Made by a program: the position numbers and the translations under genes. Below, one piece after another: positions 55,120 to 57,530 of a stretch of 57,530 nucleotides of DNA. The stretch comes from an uncultured Geobacteraceae bacterium (GTDB taxonomy: Bacteria > Desulfobacterota > Desulfuromonadia > Geobacterales > Pseudopelobacteraceae), in NCBI GenBank assembly GCA_903930585.1, contig CAIYZD010000586.1, positions 1-57,530 of the forward strand. Reading direction: 5' to 3'. The notes beneath the pieces are model-generated. The model was given only the letters and a program-made list of their open reading frames with translations, did not search any database and had not been told where the DNA came from. How positions within the stretch are numbered: position 1 is the stretch's first letter; each line of letters begins with the position of its first letter.

Positions 55120-55486
55120 GGTATGGAATCTCCTCAATTCTATCAATTTCCAAGGCAGAAGTGATTTCGTCCTCTTTAAGTGCTAAAAAGAGTTGTGAGA
55201 GCTTTCGTAGTTCACGCAGTTCATCAACTCCGATATTGTCCCGGTCATTTTTTGCAAAACCGTACAAAAACAGGCTTCTCTGGCCAGAAGAGAATGCGAC
55301 AATAGTTCTGTAGCCACTACTTTTACCGCTACCTTCACGGGCAACCCGCTTTTTTACCAGACCACCACCAAGAACCGCATCTACAAGACCTCCTTCAATC
55401 TCACGAATGGCGTCTGCTAAAGCGGAGTTCTCAATTCCCTCTTTTCTCGCATATCGTGAAAAATGTTTTGATTTGAATACTCGCAC
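55112..55486 (-). CDS. RelE-family toxin (type II)
   Basis: A 124-residue protein beginning with GTG (MRVFKSKHFSRYARKEG). Basic and aromatic residues and the stretch SGYRTIVAFSSGQRSLFLYGFAKNDRDN, split over two strands, fit the group of RelE-like toxins that pair with XRE antitoxins. AAGGGAA lies upstream. The toxin precedes its antitoxin. Confidence 0.8.
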   Translation of the reverse strand: MRVFKSKHFSRYARKEGIENSALADAIREIEGGLVDAVLGGGLVKKRVAREGSGKSSGYRTIVAFSSGQRSLFLYGFAKNDRDNIGVDELRELRKLSQLFLALKEDEITSALEIDRIEEIPYHD

Positions 55487-55680
55487 ACAATTCCCTTCTT
55501 ATAATATAGTGCTCAGTGCCATATTTCAAGTAAACAATAACCTTTTTCACTCTGCTTTCCTCGGCTTTCTACGCCAAAGCTGATGTTTCTACCTCCCTCC
55601 AAGCGAGACTGCTCGACGAAGTTGGATTGAAAAGTTTGCTTGCATGTCTCACCTGCAATAGCTATTATTTTTAACGCAGT

Positions 55681-55734
55681 CCCCGGAGAAATCCTCTCCT
55701 GACCTCGAGTCAGTGACGATCCCGGGGTTTTTTT
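55681..55734 (+). terminator. orphan plus-strand terminator-like structure
   Basis: CCCCGG (55681-55686) pairs with CCGGGG (55722-55727), enclosing CTGAC-CTCGA-GTCAG, and seven T follow. No plus-strand gene ends here; the stretch 55487-55840 has no gene on either strand that I can support. A small RNA ending here is possible. Otherwise it is a remnant. Confidence 0.5.
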
Positions 55735-55840
55735 GCCCAAAATATACGTTCATGCTTCCAATTAAAATGGTAAGTTGCAAGCTGGTGAGCCGTACATGTT
55801 ATAACGTGAACTCTCATTTTCTACTTGCAAGAAAACAGCA

Positions 55841-56266
55841 TTAAACTTCGCATATGCATCTCTCCATCTGTTTCTGATGAAGAAATATTGATTGCGACAT
55901 ATATGCCCGAACGGTTACCGAGTCATCGCTGATTTCGTCCAATTGTGAGATGATCATGGATATGTAACTGCTGGTTTCCGGCAGAATGCCGGCACAACTG
56001 TCTGCAACCATCGTTAGGTCTCTGCTGGCAATGCTTGCCTGTATCATTATTTTTTCGAGCAGTTGCAAAGGTGACTCCATGCTTGGAGCTATGGTTGGCA
56101 ACTCTGGATGAGACTCAGAGTGACCGGTGATGAGAACCTGGGGTTCGGATCTGATTTGACCCATATCTCCCCCTGAAGCCGGGTAGTGGTCAACTTCCTC
56201 GTTAATTGCACCATCAAAATTTGTGGTTACTAAATCCTCTACTGGCGTAAATGGGCCGTCACACAT
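55841..56266 (-). CDS. hypothetical protein under a GEMM riboswitch
   Basis: A 141-residue acidic protein. The N-terminal 60 residues look disordered (rich in Glu, Pro, Ser). The C-terminal half (SPLQLLEKIMIQASIASRDL, then TSSYISMIISQLDEI) is helical and may form a coiled coil. There is no signal peptide or membrane span. I recognise no family. AGGAGG sits four bases upstream of the ATG, supporting a real gene. The riboswitch upstream implies control by cyclic di-GMP, hence a possible role in surface life or motility. Confidence 0.7.
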   Translation of the reverse strand: MCDGPFTPVEDLVTTNFDGAINEEVDHYPASGGDMGQIRSEPQVLITGHSESHPELPTIAPSMESPLQLLEKIMIQASIASRDLTMVADSCAGILPETSSYISMIISQLDEISDDSVTVRAYMSQSIFLHQKQMERCICEV

Positions 56267-56320
56267 AGTACCTCCTTGATTGATTCATAGTATGTGTATT
56301 ACAGGCGGCAATTTCTTCAC

Positions 56321-56368
56321 AAAAAAGCGCCCAACTTTAAATAAGTAGGGCGCATTCAAATCTCGCCC
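56321..56368 (-). terminator. expression platform of the GEMM riboswitch
   Basis: On the minus strand GCGCCC (56353 to 56348) pairs with GGGCGC (56332 to 56327), followed by six T (56326 to 56321). The same GCGCCC segment can instead pair with GGGCG further upstream (56368 to 56364). The two hairpins exclude each other, as in a transcriptional riboswitch. Confidence 0.7.
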
Positions 56369-56373
56369 TCTTT

Positions 56374-56455
56374 AGGCGGCTCGACTATCCTTCCGTGCGG
56401 AGTGGGACTCGGTAGCTTTGCGTCACCGGATTACTCCGGGTTTGCCATTTCACAG
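56374..56455 (-). promoter_or_regulatory. cyclic di-GMP-I (GEMM-I) riboswitch aptamer
   Basis: Read on the minus strand, GGCAAACC begins the aptamer, then a hairpin CCGGAGTAATCCGG, then the hallmark TGACGCAAAGCTACC. The second hairpin follows, and GGATAGTCGAGCCGCC closes it. This order of elements is that of GEMM-I. The base at the position equal to G20 of the Vc2 aptamer is G by my alignment (ATGGCAAACC). That predicts cyclic di-GMP over cGAMP, although Geobacter also uses cGAMP-selective variants. It lies about 110 bases upstream of the gene ending at 55841. Confidence 0.8.
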
Positions 56456-56623
56456 AAGAGGTTATTTTACTTTCGTTGCTGTTTCCAACGCTTTAACAGG
56501 TTTTATCCCCTTAATCCCTTTTATCCCTGTAAAAAAAATGTGGTGTAGACAAGTGGAAATGCACCATAGGACTCTTGGCATTTCAGTATCTCTTTCGACT
56601 TTTCAATGGTATTGCTCAACTCT
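56456..56623. other. non-coding stretch upstream of the riboswitch
   Basis: This stretch must hold the minus-strand promoter of the riboswitch transcript and the 3' end of the neighbouring toxin-antitoxin transcript. A TAAAAT lies on the minus strand near 56466-56471, but I could not settle a -35. Nothing else was recognised. Confidence 0.4.
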
Positions 56624-56944
56624 TTAAACAGCAGTAACTGTAGTATCTATCCTGACATGCAGTGCTTTTATAATTGTTGCAAAAATTGCCGAAAGATTTT
56701 CCATGGTAGGGTTACCGGAAGTGGAAAGCATACGGTGAAGGCTTTTGCTTGGTTTCTGAACTTCTTCAGCCAATCGCTCGAATCCGACGGTTGCGTTTAC
56801 GAGGTCGCGCAGGATCAGTCTGGCGGTTGCTGAATCACCATCCAGTAATAAATCAATCGCTTCATGTAGCAGGGATTTGGCAAAATCAGGGTCACATTCA
56901 ACCCGTTTTTTTATAGTTTCTTTAAAGTCTCTCGTAAGTGCCAT
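56624..56944 (-). CDS. HigA-like antitoxin (probable addiction module antidote)
   Basis: A 106-residue protein starting MALTRDFKETIKKRV. LVNATVGFERLAEEVQKPSK and LHRMLSTSGNPTMENL form the helix-turn-helix typical of the HI1420-type antidote family. The ATG at 56944 was preferred over an upstream start at 57016, because the latter would overlap the toxin gene deeply. It follows the toxin gene with 26 bases between. Confidence 0.85.
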   Translation of the reverse strand: MALTRDFKETIKKRVECDPDFAKSLLHEAIDLLLDGDSATARLILRDLVNATVGFERLAEEVQKPSKSLHRMLSTSGNPTMENLSAIFATIIKALHVRIDTTVTAV

Positions 56945-56970
56945 TTGTGCTCCCAGCTTTTCCCTTAAAT

Positions 56971-57306
56971 CTATTTCTTTTTCTGGTTGGCTTTTCGTTC
57001 TTTGTACTCTTTCCAAATTGATTCTGCCTTATCGATATCCTTTTGCTGTCCCTTTTTAGTGCCACCACCGAGAAGAATTATTAATTTGTCACCGTCCTTG
57101 CCGATGTAGACCCGATACCCCGGTCCCCAGTCCAACCGGTGCTCTCCTATTCCCCCAAACCATTTTACATTGGAATGGTTGCCCTGCTCCATTTTGAGTA
57201 CTACGATAGTAATTTTCGCCGCCGCTATGGTGTCCAGCCCCATGAACCACACTTCGTATGGGCTTGTACCATCTTCGGGGAGATATTCTTCAACTTTATA
57301 ACTCAT
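56971..57306 (-). CDS. RelE/ParE-family toxin (HI1419-type)
   Basis: A 111-residue protein with a typical killer-protein pattern ([39 protein letters not shown], then [18 protein letters not shown]). The core basic and aromatic residues are present. The toxin lies upstream of its antitoxin, as usual in this subtype. From 57307 to the window end I see no gene. Confidence 0.88.
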   Translation of the reverse strand: MSYKVEEYLPEDGTSPYEVWFMGLDTIAAAKITIVVLKMEQGNHSNVKWFGGIGEHRLDWGPGYRVYIGKDGDKLIILLGGGTKKGQQKDIDKAESIWKEYKERKANQKKK

Positions 57307-57530
57307 GTGAGATAGTATCCTATACGTTACTATTGTTCAATAATTATTTGTGATGACGTTGGAACCACCGGCAACCGATGTCCTGATATGTGTGAGTTAT
57401 CGGCTACCGTTCAGCTTGCCTGTATTGGTTGGGAAGAAGAGCGGCGTAGAAAGTCCGCTTGAATTATGCCCCACTGAAGCCGCTATTTAAGCGTTTTTTT
57501 CTATATACAACCTCCTCAAGGGCTCCCCAA

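Noticed and set aside
1-57530. CRISPR arrays, tRNA and rRNA genes
   Set aside because: No regularly spaced repeats and no cloverleaf or rRNA sequence were noticed on either strand; a tRNAscan-type search was not possible here.

Overview
The window reads as chromosome of a Geobacter/Pelobacter-type delta-proteobacterium (Desulfuromonadia). This is inferred from the NtrC-type regulators, a DUF4388-containing chemosensory operon, GEMM-type riboswitch use, a cysteine desulfurase-SelD fusion and nif-type genes; no rRNA or other species marker is present.

The left part (1-26.8 kb) is mostly core chromosome. It holds an AmrS-like radical SAM protein (cut by the window edge), a nitroreductase, a GapN-like aldehyde dehydrogenase, LarE, a sigma-54 response regulator, miaB, glnS, era, a VapBC pair, and der. 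A ten-gene chemosensory operon follows (DUF4388-receiver protein, CheY, CheA, ExeA-like ATPase, two CheW, HEAT-repeat protein, CheR, CheB). Then come leuS, lptE, holA and rpsT.

The centre (27-44.9 kb) is the most unusual part: a two-transcript cluster built around a nitrogenase-like enzyme. The first transcript encodes a NifH-like iron protein, a NosL-like protein, a small membrane protein, a FtsX/LolD-type ABC transporter, a polytopic membrane protein with a CPFC motif, and an acetolactate-decarboxylase-like protein. The second encodes a NifK-like subunit, two tandem NifD-like subunits, a frameshifted MFS transporter, a NifS-SelD fusion, a CHR-family transporter, two PLP enzymes of sulfur amino acid metabolism and an SsuC-like permease. 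All six P-cluster-type cysteines and the NifD Cys275 cofactor ligand are retained, but the nitrogenase residues Arg96, Gln191, His195 and His442 are replaced. This is therefore very unlikely to be a dinitrogenase. The sulfur-enzyme neighbourhood suggests reductive cleavage of an organosulfur (or organoselenium) compound, analogous to but distinct in layout from methylthio-alkane reductase.

From 44.9 to 47.7 kb there is a degraded island of toxin-antitoxin and ATPase remnants plus copied fragments of a NUDIX gene. From 47.7 to 54.8 kb two divergent operons follow. One runs leftward (methyltransferase, MFS, DsbC-like, two small periplasmic proteins, NUDIX). The other runs rightward (NifX-like, SUMF1-domain protein, M20 amidohydrolase).

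A short RNA leader recurs five times: a small hairpin, then GGAGGYC or a variant of it, then an intrinsic terminator. It stands before the NifH-like gene (twice in tandem), before the NifK-like gene, and before both divergent operons. This ties the nitrogenase-like cluster and the 48-54 kb operons into one apparent regulon. The ligand or protein that controls it is unknown.

The right end (54.8-57.5 kb) has two more toxin-antitoxin pairs and a lone gene behind a predicted cyclic-di-GMP-I riboswitch. No tRNA, rRNA, CRISPR array or complete insertion sequence was seen.
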